This document shows positions 1 through 9,588 of a stretch of 64,000 nt of DNA, piece by piece. Position numbers and translations under genes: made by a program. Under the pieces are notes generated by a model. It saw only the letters and a list, made by a program, of their open reading frames with translations. It was not told the DNA's origin and did not search any database. Each line of letters starts with the position of its first letter. The first letter of the stretch is position 1. The stretch is from positions 1 through 64,000 of the forward strand of contig JAQXTA010000003.1 of assembly GCA_029219245.1 (NCBI GenBank), written 5' to 3'. This stretch comes from Lachnospiraceae bacterium. GTDB taxonomy: Bacteria > Bacillota > Clostridia > Lachnospirales > Lachnospiraceae.

Positions 1-3000
1 AAGCGGCATATTCAAGGCTTGTCACAAGGGCGGTTGCCGTCTCCATGGCTGTGATACAGTTTACAACGGTTTCAATCGCCGTTCTTCTGATTAAGAAACC
101 ATCCCGGCTCTTATCGCGCCCCTGAGTCGGGGTATCGATGACAAGGTCTATCTTATGTCCGAGAATCAAATCCATAACGGTCGGCGATTCCTGAGAAATC
201 TTGTTGACCTTTCTGGCTTTAACTCCGGCATCGTTTAAGGCTGCTGCCGTACTTCTGGTTGCGTAAATCGTGTAACCAAGTTTTTCAAAGCGACGTGCCA
301 CCTCGATTGCTTCTCCCTTATCCGCATCTTTAACGGTAATAATCATTTGCTTGTACTTCGGCAGATTCACACCGGCTCCGAGGAACGCTTTGTAAAGTGC
401 TTCGTTAAAGGTCTTGGCAATACCAAGACATTCTCCGGTAGACTTCATTTCCGGTCCTAAGCTGATTTCTGCACCGCGAATTTTCTCAAAGGAGAATACC
501 GGCATCTTAATGGCAAAATAGTCAGCCGCCGGCTGTAAGCCCGGCTCATAACCGAGGTCGCGGATTTTCTTTCCGATAATGACTTCGGTTGCCAAATCTA
601 CAATCGGAATACCTGTTACTTTGCTGATATATGGTACGGTACGGGACGAACGAGGATTTACCTCGATGACATATACTTCATCGCCTACCGCAATAAACTG
701 AATGTTGATTAAACCGATAACATGCAGTGCCTTTGCCAGTCTTCTGGAATATTCTGCAATGGTTTCTTTTACCTTCTCGCTGACCGTCGGTGCCGGATAA
801 ACGGAGATACTGTCACCGGAATGGACACCGGTTCTTTCGATGTGCTCCATGATACCCGGAATCAGGATATCGGTGCCGTCACATACGGCATCCACCTCCA
901 GCTCTTTTCCCTGTAAGTATTTATCCACCAGAATCGGATGATCCTGTTCGTAACGGTTGATAACCGCCATAAATTCTTCTATTTCCTGGTCAGATATGGC
1001 AATCTGCATACCCTGTCCACCCAGTACATAGGAAGGACGGACTAACACCGGATAACCAAGACGATTGGCAACCGCTTTGGCTTCCTCTGCCGTATAAACG
1101 GTACCGCCTGCTGCTCTCGGAATTTCGGTTTCTTCCAGAATCTTATCAAACAATTCTCGGTCTTCTGCCGCATCCACATCTTCTGCCTTGGTACCCAGAA
1201 TCGGAACACCCATTTTCATCAGGCTTTCCGTCAGCTTAATGGCAGTCTGACCACCAAACTGTACTACCGCACCGTCCGGTTTCTCCACGTTGACAATATT
1301 CTCCACATCTTCCGGTGTCAACGGCTCAAAATACAGCTTATCTGCAATATCAAAGTCGGTGCTGACGGTTTCCGGATTGTTGTTGATAATAATCGTTTCA
1401 TAGCCTTCTCTTGCAAATGCCCAGGTTGCATGAACAGAACAATAGTCAAATTCAATACCCTGTCCGATACGGATAGGACCGGAACCCAGTACCAGTACCT
1501 TTTTCTTCGGATGGCTCTCTACCACCTCGGTTTCGGAACCGAATACGGAATAATAATACGGCGTGGATGCTGCGAATTCAGCCGCACAGGTGTCTACCAT
1601 CTTGAAGGCTGCCACGATGCCGTTATCGTAACGCATCTTCTTGATTTCTTCTTCGGTTTTGCCGGTCAGTCTGGCAATCACATTGTCCGGGAACTCCAGT
1701 CTTTTTGCTTCTTTCAACAGTTCTACGGTAAGCGGTCCTTTTTCCAACGCCGCTTCCATCTCGGTCAAAATGGCTATCTTATCGATAAACCAGTGGTCGA
1801 CCATAGTAATTTCATGAATCGTATCATAATCTATGCCCTTACGAATAGCTTCCGCAATAATGTAAATTCTCTGGTCATCCACGATTTTCATGCGTTCAAT
1901 CAGTTCTTCTTTGGACAACTCCGTAAAATCATAGCTACGCAGACAGTCCACATGCTGCTCCAGAGAACGGATAGCCTTCATCAAAGCACCCTCAAAGTTA
2001 TTGCCGATACTCATAACTTCACCGGTTGCCTTCATCTGTGTAGTCAGCGTTCTCTTTGCCGTAATGAACTTGTCAAAAGGAAGACGCGGAATCTTCACAA
2101 CGCAGTAATCCAAAGTCGGTTCAAAACTTGCATAAGTTTTCCCGGTAATGGCATTCTTAATTTCATCCAGTGTATACCCCAGTGCAATCTTAGCTGCTAC
2201 TTTGGCAATTGGATAGCCGGTTGCCTTGGATGCTAACGCAGAGGAACGGCTTACACGAGGGTTTACCTCGATAACACAGTATTCAAAACTGGTCGGATGC
2301 AGGGCAAACTGTACGTTACAGCCACCGGTAATCCCCAGCTCGTTAATAATATTCAAGGCCGAGCTTCGAAGCATCTGGTACTCTTTATCGCCTAATGTCT
2401 GGGAAGGTGCTACAACGATACTGTCACCGGTATGCACACCAACCGGATCGATATTTTCCATGTTACATACGGTAATGCAGTTTCCGGCGCCGTCACGCAT
2501 TACCTCATACTCGATTTCTTTCCAGCCTGCAATGCAACGTTCTACCAGAACCTGTCCCACGCGGGAAAGTCTAAGTCCGTTTGCCAGAATTTCTTCCAGT
2601 TCTACCTGATTGTGCGCAATACCACCGCCGGAACCACCCAGTGTATATGCCGGACGAAGTACCACCGGATAACCGATTTTATTGGCAAAATCCACGCCAT
2701 CTTCAATATTTTCCACTACCAGAGAGGGTGCACAGGGCTCCCCAATCTTTTCCATAGTCTCTTTGAATTCCAGACGGTCTTCTGCCTTTTTAATCGTTTT
2801 AGCAGTTGTACCAAGCAGTGTTACCCCATGTGCAGCAAGGAAACCGGATTCATCCAGCTCCATACCAAGATTTAAACCTGCCTGTCCGCCCATGTTCGGC
2901 AGTAGGCTGTCCGGTTTTTCTTTGATAATAATTTCTTCCAAAACTTTTGCCGTCAGTGGTTCTATATATACTTTATCTGCAATATCGCCATCGGTCATAA

Positions 3001-3160
3001 TGGTTGCAGGATTGGAATTTACCAGAATAACTTCCATTCCTTCTTCTTTCAGGGAACGACATGCCTGGGTACCTGCATAGTCGAACTCCGCTGCCTGTCC
3101 GATGACAATCGGACCGGAACCGATAACCAATACTCTCTTTACATTCGGATTCTTTGGCAT
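1..3160 (-). CDS. carB: Carbamoyl-phosphate synthase large subunit, C-terminus off the window
   Basis: The synthetase subunit makes carbamoyl phosphate from bicarbonate, ATP and ammonia passed on from the small subunit, feeding pyrimidine and arginine synthesis. The reverse strand opens with MPKNPNVKRVLVIGSGPIVIG, the typical CarB start, behind a perfect GGAGG ribosome site. The reading frame then runs uninterrupted for 1053 codons to the window edge. The family is about 1065-1075 residues long, so only the last 10-20 residues are missing. Two ATP-grasp halves are recognisable, and the left edge codes the MGS-like regulatory end. carA lies 32 bases upstream on the same strand, so the two form one carAB transcript. 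Several long plus-strand open frames inside it are antisense shadows. Confidence 0.97.
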   Translation of the reverse strand, partial: MPKNPNVKRVLVIGSGPIVIGQAAEFDYAGTQACRSLKEEGMEVILVNSNPATIMTDGDIADKVYIEPLTAKVLEEIIIKEKPDSLLPNMGGQAGLNLGMELDESGFLAAHGVTLLGTTAKTIKKAEDRLEFKETMEKIGEPCAPSLVVENIEDGVDFANKIGYPVVLRPAYTLGGSGGGIAHNQVELEEILANGLRLSRVGQVLVERCIAGWKEIEYEVMRDGAGNCITVCNMENIDPVGVHTGDSIVVAPSQTLGDKEYQMLRSSALNIINELGITGGCNVQFALHPTSFEYCVIEVNPRVSRSSALASKATGYPIAKVAAKIALGYTLDEIKNAITGKTYASFEPTLDYCVVKIPRLPFDKFITAKRTLTTQMKATGEVMSIGNNFEGALMKAIRSLEQHVDCLRSYDFTELSKEELIERMKIVDDQRIYIIAEAIRKGIDYDTIHEITMVDHWFIDKIAILTEMEAALEKGPLTVELLKEAKRLEFPDNVIARLTGKTEEEIKKMRYDNGIVAAFKMVDTCAAEFAASTPYYYSVFGSETEVVESHPKKKVLVLGSGPIRIGQGIEFDYCSVHATWAFAREGYETIIINNNPETVSTDFDIADKLYFEPLTPEDVENIVNVEKPDGAVVQFGGQTAIKLTESLMKMGVPILGTKAEDVDAAEDRELFDKILEETEIPRAAGGTVYTAEEAKAVANRLGYPVLVRPSYVLGGQGMQIAISDQEIEEFMAVINRYEQDHPILVDKYLQGKELEVDAVCDGTDILIPGIMEHIERTGVHSGDSISVYPAPTVSEKVKETIAEYSRRLAKALHVIGLINIQFIAVGDEVYVIEVNPRSSRTVPYISKVTGIPIVDLATEVIIGKKIRDLGYEPGLQPAADYFAIKMPVFSFEKIRGAEISLGPEMKSTGECLGIAKTFNEALYKAFLGAGVNLPKYKQMIITVKDADKGEAIEVARRFEKLGYTIYATRSTAAALNDAGVKARKVNKISQESPTVMDLILGHKIDLVIDTPTQGRDKSRDGFLIRRTAIETVVNCITAMETATALVTSLEYAA

Positions 3161-3192
3161 CACTTAACCTCCATCTATCTACATTCTGTAAT

Positions 3193-4413
3193 CTATATGA
3201 AACATTTACTCTGCTCCGGGGAGAATGGCCCTGCCTTTCTCATCATTGTAATAAACCGGTCAAACAAGTATCCCGAGTCCTGCGGCCCCGGACATGCTTC
3301 CGGGTGGAACTGTACGGTAAAGATATTTTTACCGGTATAAGAAAGTCCTTCATTTGTTCCATCATTTACATTGATAAAGGCAGGTGTTGCTACCTTCGGG
3401 TCCAACTTGTCCATATCGACTACATAGCCATGATTCTGAGAAGAGATATAAACTCTTCCGGTAGCAAGATCCTTTACCGGATGGTTGCCGCCTCTATGAC
3501 CATATTTCATTTTAAAGGTATCGGCACCGGTTGCCAGCGCCATCAGCTGATGTCCTAAGCAGATTGCAAAAATCGGTATTTCCGTATCATATAATTTCTT
3601 AATTTCTGCAATAATGCTGGTACATTCCTTCGGATCTCCCGGTCCGTTACTTAACATGATGCCATCCGGATTGGATGCAATAATTTCTTCCGCCGGTGTC
3701 AGTGCCGGATATACGGTTACATCACATCCTCTGGCTGCCAGGGATTTTGCAATATTGTCTTTCGCACCCAAATCTAACAGTGCTACCTTCAGGCCTTTTC
3801 CGTTTAACTCGCGCACCATGCTTGGTCTCTTTTCCCGGATGCCGCTCTCATAATCCTCTTTTTTAAATTGGGAGCTTCCGGAAATCGGACCGTTGTCAGC
3901 CAGTTCCTTAGAACCCTTTAATTCATATTTTTTATCACAGGTCACAATTTCTACAACCTTTCCGGTTGTGTATTCTTTTAATCTTGGAATAATTTCTTCT
4001 ATCTTATAATTTTCATTGGTCGTAATCATACCATTCATGGTACCCTTCTCACGAAGGATTTTGGTCAATGCTCTCGTATCAATTCCGGCAATACCCGGCA
4101 CACCGTTTTCTTCCAGAAATTCCTGAATGGTTTTGTCACACCGAAAATTACTCGGAAGTCTGCTCAATTCCCTTACAATAAATCCGTCCGGCCAAGGTTT
4201 CTTTGATTCCATATCCTCGTTACATACTCCGTAATTGCCAATCAACGGATATGTCATACAGACTGCCTGTCCGGCATAAGAAGGATCTGTCAACACTTCC
4301 AGATAACCTGCCATAGAGGTATTGAAAACGATTTCACTGATGATTTCTTTCTGCGCACCGATGTGAGTTCCCTCAAAAACGGTGCCGTCTTCCAAAATTA
4401 AAAATGCCTTCAT
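3193..4413 (-). CDS. carA: Carbamoyl-phosphate synthase small (glutaminase) subunit
   Basis: This subunit hydrolyses glutamine and channels ammonia to CarB. The 406-residue product begins MKAFLILEDGTVFEG. The class I glutamine amidotransferase domain fills the C-terminal half. It carries the GPGDP loop, the nucleophile Cys in FAICLGHQLM, and the HPEACPGP motif with the catalytic His and Glu. I chose the ATG at 4413 because AGGTGA precedes it and homologues start here; an in-frame extension of 25 codons upstream has no ribosome site and crosses the promoter. It is the first gene of carAB and has its own sigma-A promoter. Confidence 0.97.
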   Translation of the reverse strand: MKAFLILEDGTVFEGTHIGAQKEIISEIVFNTSMAGYLEVLTDPSYAGQAVCMTYPLIGNYGVCNEDMESKKPWPDGFIVRELSRLPSNFRCDKTIQEFLEENGVPGIAGIDTRALTKILREKGTMNGMITTNENYKIEEIIPRLKEYTTGKVVEIVTCDKKYELKGSKELADNGPISGSSQFKKEDYESGIREKRPSMVRELNGKGLKVALLDLGAKDNIAKSLAARGCDVTVYPALTPAEEIIASNPDGIMLSNGPGDPKECTSIIAEIKKLYDTEIPIFAICLGHQLMALATGADTFKMKYGHRGGNHPVKDLATGRVYISSQNHGYVVDMDKLDPKVATPAFINVNDGTNEGLSYTGKNIFTVQFHPEACPGPQDSGYLFDRFITMMRKAGPFSPEQSKCFI

Positions 4414-4459
4414 TTTGTCACCTGTTCCCTCTCTGAATATTCTTTCGCATAATCGTCTA

Positions 4460-4488
4460 ATTATAGCACAAGACCTTTTTCTATTCAA
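4460..4488 (-). promoter_or_regulatory. carAB promoter
   Basis: On the minus strand TTGAAT (4483-4488) and TATAAT (4460-4465) are separated by exactly 17 bases, 47 bases upstream of the carA start. I see no PyrR-type attenuator hairpin in the short leader. Confidence 0.75.
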
Positions 4489-4501
4489 TCATTCTTTTCC
4501 G

Positions 4502-5521
4502 TTATTCTTCCAAAAGTTCACAATACCGCATGGCAATTGCAGGAACAACGGGACGTGTTTTTATCACATCTGCCGGAAGAATACACCGGTCAAAAAGCGT
4601 TCCGTAAATACAAAGCACATCGCCTTCCAAAATCAGCATGGTATCTTCTGTCCGGTCATCCCTAATAATATAATAACGATCTATTCCATTTTTATCCTCT
4701 TCCACGCACAGATAATAGATATTTTCATCAAAGAGTCCGCCATCTATCTGTGCCACTACAGTGACCTCAATCATCAATGGTGTGTTCAGATAGTCTTCCG
4801 TCTGTCTGAGCATTGCTTTGTAGCTTACCTGCTCACAGCTTTCCTTAAAACTTTCCACATCCTTATCTGTTTCCTGCCCTGTTTCCTGACCTGCTTCCTC
4901 TGCAATTTCCTGACTTTCACTTTCCTGCGTCTGTAATGGCAGATTAATCGCTATCGTTTCCTCGTTATCCTGTTCCGCATTGTCCTGTTCGGAAGAATCT
5001 AAAATTGTTTCATCAGCCTCATCGGCAGATTCTTCGTCTGGTGTATCTTTCTCTTCTTCCGTCGTGATTTCCTGTTCGTTATTCTGTCCGTTCTCTGCTT
5101 TTTCCGCATCCACCTCTGCCACAGGCGCAACAAATTCCGTTTCCTGTTTTTCTTCCTGTGCTTCTGCTACTATGTCTGTTTCTTTCGCTACATTATCTTC
5201 TTTGATAATCTCCCCACTGTTATCTTCACTTTCATACCCACTGATGACTGCTACGGATGTTGCCGCCGGTACCTGATACACATAGAAATAATAATAACCG
5301 CCAGCTACACCAAGCGCAATCACTGCGAGCAAAAGCAGCAAAAGGAAGAAATTCCGAAGCCATCTTTTTTTCAGGCGCATTTTGCAATTCGGACAAATCT
5401 TCGCTTTTTTCGGTATCAGCACACGACAATATTTACACTCCTTGAGTTTTATATCCGGTGCAAATCCATAAGATTGATTCATTTGTTCTTTCACTTCTTC
5501 TTTTCTTTCGTTCTCTGCCAT
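4502..5521 (-). CDS. Zinc-ribbon, single-pass membrane protein with acidic linker
   Basis: Function not recognised. The 339-residue product has a cytoplasmic N-terminus with a four-Cys zinc ribbon (Cys29, Cys32, Cys43, Cys46). A single hydrophobic helix follows at about 57-82. Residues 100-230 are an Asp/Glu/Gln-rich, low-complexity stretch. A folded C-terminal domain starts near 230; its YKAMLRQTEDYLNTPLMIEV stretch resembles the OB-fold (tRNA_anti-like) modules of exported Gram-positive proteins. The topology implies that the linker and OB-like domain are outside. The start at 5521 has AAAGGA 9 bases before it; an upstream in-frame start lacks one. It lies between purL and carA, and carA has its own promoter, so the link to nucleotide synthesis may be only positional. 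Confidence 0.8.
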   Translation of the reverse strand: MAENERKEEVKEQMNQSYGFAPDIKLKECKYCRVLIPKKAKICPNCKMRLKKRWLRNFFLLLLLLAVIALGVAGGYYYFYVYQVPAATSVAVISGYESEDNSGEIIKEDNVAKETDIVAEAQEEKQETEFVAPVAEVDAEKAENGQNNEQEITTEEEKDTPDEESADEADETILDSSEQDNAEQDNEETIAINLPLQTQESESQEIAEEAGQETGQETDKDVESFKESCEQVSYKAMLRQTEDYLNTPLMIEVTVVAQIDGGLFDENIYYLCVEEDKNGIDRYYIIRDDRTEDTMLILEGDVLCIYGTLFDRCILPADVIKTRPVVPAIAMRYCELLEE

Positions 5522-5593
5522 TTCTCTATCCTTTCGTCTGCCACGCAGCAGCAACTTTCCTCTTCACACCACGTCAAAATGGTAACCGGACAG

Positions 5594-5639
5594 GACAAAA
5601 CCTCATAGAAAGATTTATCCCTCTCTATAAGGTTCTGTC
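5594..5639 (-). other. Long RNA hairpin between purL and the zinc-ribbon gene
   Basis: Arms 5594-5609 and 5624-5639 form a 16-bp stem, extendable inwards. It closes fully only in minus-strand RNA, where two positions pair as G-U; in plus-strand RNA they would be C-A mismatches. That fits a structure in the purL transcript. No U-run follows it, so it looks more like a processing or stability element than a simple terminator. Confidence 0.45.
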
Positions 5640-5652
5640 TGTCATACCGTTA

Positions 5653-8600
5653 CTATTTAAAATAAGCCACGCCGGATTCAAATATCTTCATATCCTGCTC
5701 ACCATAAATATTGATTGCCACCGCATCATCTCTTCTTTCGGAATGCGCCATCTTACCGAGACATCTTCCGTCCGGAGAAGTAATACCTTCGATAGAAGCA
5801 TAAGAACCGTTGATGTTCCACTCTTCATCCATAGAAATATTGCCATTGATATCCGCATACTGGGTTGCCACCTGTCCGTTTGCAAACAGCTTGTCAATCC
5901 ACTCCTTCGGCGCAACGAATCTACCTTCGCCATGGGAAGCTGGGTTTACATAAGTTTTACCAAGTTCCGCACCCTGTAACCATGGGGATTTGTTGGAAAC
6001 AACCTTTGTATATACCATCTTGGAAATATGACGGTTTACGGTATTAAAGGTCAGGGTCGGCGAATCCTCTTTCTGTCCGGTAATCTCACCGTATGGAACA
6101 AGTCCCAGTTTAATCAGCGCCTGGAATCCGTTACAGATACCCAGCGCCAGACCGTCTCTTTCCTGTAACAGCTTCATAACCGCTTCTTTGAGTTTGGCAT
6201 TCTGGAATGCCGTAGCAAAGAATTTCGCAGAACCGTCCGGTTCATCACCTGCGGAAAATCCACCCGGGAACATAATAATCTGTGCCTGACTGATAGCTTT
6301 TTCAAAAACATCCACACTTTCCCGGATATCTTCTGCCGTCAGATTCTTAAATACTTTGGTTACAACCTCTGCTCCGGCTCTTTCAAATGCTTTCGTACTG
6401 TCGTATTCACAGTTCGTACCCGGAAATACCGGAATAAATACGGTAGGCTTTGCCACTTTGTTCTTACATACATAGATTTCTTTGGTATCATATACGGAAG
6501 AATCAACTGCACTCTTATCTGTTCCGGCGGTATACGGGAACACCTTGTCCAGCTTGGATCTCCATGCCTGCAGTGCTTCTTCCATTGTAATCTTCACATC
6601 GCCATATGCAAAAGCCGCATCCTCTGTTACCGTACCGATTACCGTATAAGCCAGACTGCCTGCTGCCAGTTTTTCTACGGCATCTGCCGGCATCTCCACT
6701 ACGATATCGCCTAAGCCGTTTGTAAAGAGTTCTTCTTTTGCAAGGTCTTTTTCTATCGTAACACCAAGTTTATTACCAAATGCCATTTTGCTGACAGCCG
6801 CTGCCACGCCTTTGGCATCCAGTGCATAAGCAGCTTTGATAACACCTTGTTCCATCAACGCCAGAATGCCGTCATATACTTTCATGACATCTTCATAAAC
6901 CGGCAAATCGTATTCATCCTTGGCAATATGGAAGCGAACCAGCTTATCACCGGCTTTCTTAAGCTCAGGACTGATGATGTTCTGTTTCTTACCAATATCT
7001 ACCGCAAAAGATACCAGAGTCGGCGGAACATCAATATCATTAAAGGTACCGGACATGGAATCCTTACCGCCAATCGAAGGCAGTCCGTAACCCATCTGTG
7101 CATCATAAGCACCAAGCAGGGCTGCAAAAGGCTGGCTCCAACGTTTTGCTTCCTCGCTCATACGGCGGAAATATTCCTGGAAGGTAAAACGAATGGTCTT
7201 ATAATCGCCTCCGTTTGCCACAATCTTCGCCATAGATTCTGTTACGGCATAGATAGCACCATGATATGGACTCCAGCTGGACAGGTACGGATCAAAACCA
7301 TAGCTCATCATCGTTACCGTATCGGTCTTACCTTTTAATACAGGCAGCTTCGCTACCATGGCCTGTGTTTCAGTCAACTGATATTTACCACCGTAAGGCA
7401 TATAAACGCTACCTGCACCGATGGAAGCATCAAACATTTCTACAAGTCCCTTCTGGGAACATACATTCAAATCATTTAATAAGGACAGCCATGCTTTCTT
7501 CACATCGCCCTTTTCTACCGCATCTGCTACTGCCGGTGTGGCAATCTTCTTAAAATAATTGTCCTTTTCTTCCGGCATATCCACTGCTACAGAAGTTTCC
7601 TGATGTGCACCGTTGGTATCTAAGAAGGCTCTGGAAATATTCACAATTTCCTTACCGCGCCATTTCAGTACCAGTCTCGGTTCATCGGTTACAACGGCTA
7701 CCGGAATCGCTTCCAGATTTTCTTCTGCCGCATAGCCTAAGAAGGTATCCACATCCTTTGGCGATACGACAACTGCCATTCTTTCCTGAGATTCGGAAAT
7801 CGCCAGTTCCGTACCATCTAAGCCCGCATATTTTTTCGGTACTTTATCCAGGTCAACTACCAGACCGTCAGCCAGTTCCCCGATTGCAACCGACACACCG
7901 CCTGCACCGAAGTCATTACATTTCTTAATCAGCTTGCTGACTTCCTCCCGACGGAACAATCTCTGAATCTTACGCTCTGTAGGCGCATTACCTTTCTGTA
8001 CCTCAGCACCACAAGTTTCGATGGAGCTTTCGGTATGTACCTTGGAGGAGCCTGTTGCACCACCGCAGCCATCACGTCCGGTTCTGCCGCCAAGCAAAAT
8101 AATAATATCGTCCGGATCGGAATTCTCACGAATGACATTCTTTCTTGGTGCTGCTCCCATAACGGCACCAATTTCCATTCTCTTTGCTACATAGTTCGGA
8201 TGATAAATTTCTTTGACCAGTCCGGTTGCAAGACCAATCTGGTTACCATAGGAAGAATAACCGCTTGCCGCACCACGCACCAGCTTTTTCTGGGATAATT
8301 TTCCTTTTAACGTATCGGCTACCGGTACCGTAGGATCGGCTGCCCCGGTTACACGCATTGCCTGATAAACATAGCCACGACCGGATAGCGGGTCACGAAT
8401 TGCACCACCAAGACACGTTGCCGCACCACCAAAAGGTTCAATTTCTGTCGGATGGTTGTGGGTTTCATTCTTGAAAAAGACAAGCCATTCTTCGGTTACC
8501 GGACCATCACCATAGTCCATTTCCACCGGAACTACAACGGAGCAGGCATTGATTTCATCGGACTGTTCCATATCTTCCAGTTTACCGTCTTTTTTCAGCT

Positions 8601-9453
8601 TACGCATTGCCATAAGAGCCAGATCCATCAGACAGACAAACTTATCCTTTCTGCCTGCAAAAATCTCTTCTCTGGTTGCCAGATAGTTCTGATAGGTTTT
8701 TTCAATCGGTGCCTTATAGAAACCATCCTCAAAAGCCACATCCTTTAACTCGGTAGAGAAAGTGGTATGACGGCAGTGGTCGGACCAATAAGTATCCAAC
8801 ACACGGATTTCCGTCATCGTCGGATCTCTGTGCTCTTCGCCTTGATAATAATTCTGAATATGAAGAAAATCCTTAAACGTCATAGCCAGTCCGAGAGAAT
8901 CATATAATTTTTTAAGTTCTGCCTCCGGCATGGACTGAAAGCCATCAAATACCGCAACATCCGCCGGTTCATCATATACCGTAACAAGTGTATCCGGTTT
9001 TACCATATCGGTTTCTCTGGAATCTACCGGATTGATACAATAAGCCTTTATTTTCTCAAATTCATCATCAGAAACCGTACCGATTACCAGATAGGTAACG
9101 GCTGTCTTAATAATCGGTTCTTCATCCTCTTTTAAAAATTTCACACACTGTACCGCAGAATCTGCTCTCTGGTCAAACTGTCCCGGTAAAAATTCCACAC
9201 TGAACACTTTGCCATCTGCCGGAACCTCAATGGTTTCCTGATAAAGAATATCAACCGGTGGTTCTGAAAATACCGTTTTGCATGCTTTCTCAAAAACCTC
9301 ATCCGATAAATTTTCCACATCATAACGGATAAAAACACGAACTTCCCTTACCCCGTTAATTCCCAGATAGCTTCCGATTTCTTCCTTCAGTTCTCTGGCT
9401 TTTACCGCAAAAGGTTCTTTCTTTTCCACATAAATACGTTTTACGTTTCCCAT
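5653..9453 (-). CDS. purL: Phosphoribosylformylglycinamidine synthase, single-chain
   Basis: This enzyme performs step four of purine synthesis, FGAR plus glutamine and ATP to FGAM. At 1266 residues it is the large single-chain form, with synthetase and glutaminase fused, as in many Clostridia and in proteobacteria. It therefore needs no separate PurQ or PurS. The N-terminal half carries the FGAM synthase signature NETHNHPTEIEPFGGAAT. The C-terminal amidotransferase has the nucleophile Cys in ALGICNGFQAL and the His in NPASHGEGRF. The ATG at 9453 follows GGAGG by nine bases. It is transcribed alone from its own promoter, away from purE-M-N-D at 48-51.6 kb. Confidence 0.97.
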   Translation of the reverse strand: MGNVKRIYVEKKEPFAVKARELKEEIGSYLGINGVREVRVFIRYDVENLSDEVFEKACKTVFSEPPVDILYQETIEVPADGKVFSVEFLPGQFDQRADSAVQCVKFLKEDEEPIIKTAVTYLVIGTVSDDEFEKIKAYCINPVDSRETDMVKPDTLVTVYDEPADVAVFDGFQSMPEAELKKLYDSLGLAMTFKDFLHIQNYYQGEEHRDPTMTEIRVLDTYWSDHCRHTTFSTELKDVAFEDGFYKAPIEKTYQNYLATREEIFAGRKDKFVCLMDLALMAMRKLKKDGKLEDMEQSDEINACSVVVPVEMDYGDGPVTEEWLVFFKNETHNHPTEIEPFGGAATCLGGAIRDPLSGRGYVYQAMRVTGAADPTVPVADTLKGKLSQKKLVRGAASGYSSYGNQIGLATGLVKEIYHPNYVAKRMEIGAVMGAAPRKNVIRENSDPDDIIILLGGRTGRDGCGGATGSSKVHTESSIETCGAEVQKGNAPTERKIQRLFRREEVSKLIKKCNDFGAGGVSVAIGELADGLVVDLDKVPKKYAGLDGTELAISESQERMAVVVSPKDVDTFLGYAAEENLEAIPVAVVTDEPRLVLKWRGKEIVNISRAFLDTNGAHQETSVAVDMPEEKDNYFKKIATPAVADAVEKGDVKKAWLSLLNDLNVCSQKGLVEMFDASIGAGSVYMPYGGKYQLTETQAMVAKLPVLKGKTDTVTMMSYGFDPYLSSWSPYHGAIYAVTESMAKIVANGGDYKTIRFTFQEYFRRMSEEAKRWSQPFAALLGAYDAQMGYGLPSIGGKDSMSGTFNDIDVPPTLVSFAVDIGKKQNIISPELKKAGDKLVRFHIAKDEYDLPVYEDVMKVYDGILALMEQGVIKAAYALDAKGVAAAVSKMAFGNKLGVTIEKDLAKEELFTNGLGDIVVEMPADAVEKLAAGSLAYTVIGTVTEDAAFAYGDVKITMEEALQAWRSKLDKVFPYTAGTDKSAVDSSVYDTKEIYVCKNKVAKPTVFIPVFPGTNCEYDSTKAFERAGAEVVTKVFKNLTAEDIRESVDVFEKAISQAQIIMFPGGFSAGDEPDGSAKFFATAFQNAKLKEAVMKLLQERDGLALGICNGFQALIKLGLVPYGEITGQKEDSPTLTFNTVNRHISKMVYTKVVSNKSPWLQGAELGKTYVNPASHGEGRFVAPKEWIDKLFANGQVATQYADINGNISMDEEWNINGSYASIEGITSPDGRCLGKMAHSERRDDAVAINIYGEQDMKIFESGVAYFK

Positions 9454-9492
9454 GATGAATTTTCCTCCATTGTTTCTGTTTCCTTACACTCT

Positions 9493-9526
9493 ATCGTAGC
9501 AAATTCCGATGTATATTTCAATCGGA
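9493..9526 (-). promoter_or_regulatory. purL promoter with overlapping inverted repeat
   Basis: On the minus strand TTGAAA (9516-9521) and TACGAT (9493-9498) are 17 bases apart. The inverted repeat TCCGAT (9505-9510) and ATCGGA (9521-9526), with 10 bases between, overlaps the -35 box and spacer, so it is placed as an operator would be. The identity of the regulator is unknown. Confidence 0.6.
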
Positions 9527-9588
9527 GTTTTTCGCTTTCATGCTACGCATGTAAAAAGACTTCATTTCAACGTCTTATCTATTCCTGT

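Noticed and set aside
1430-2236. Plus-strand open frame of 268 codons
   Set aside because: It lies antisense to carB, whose translation is unmistakable, has no ribosome site, and shows Cys/His/Phe-rich shadow composition.
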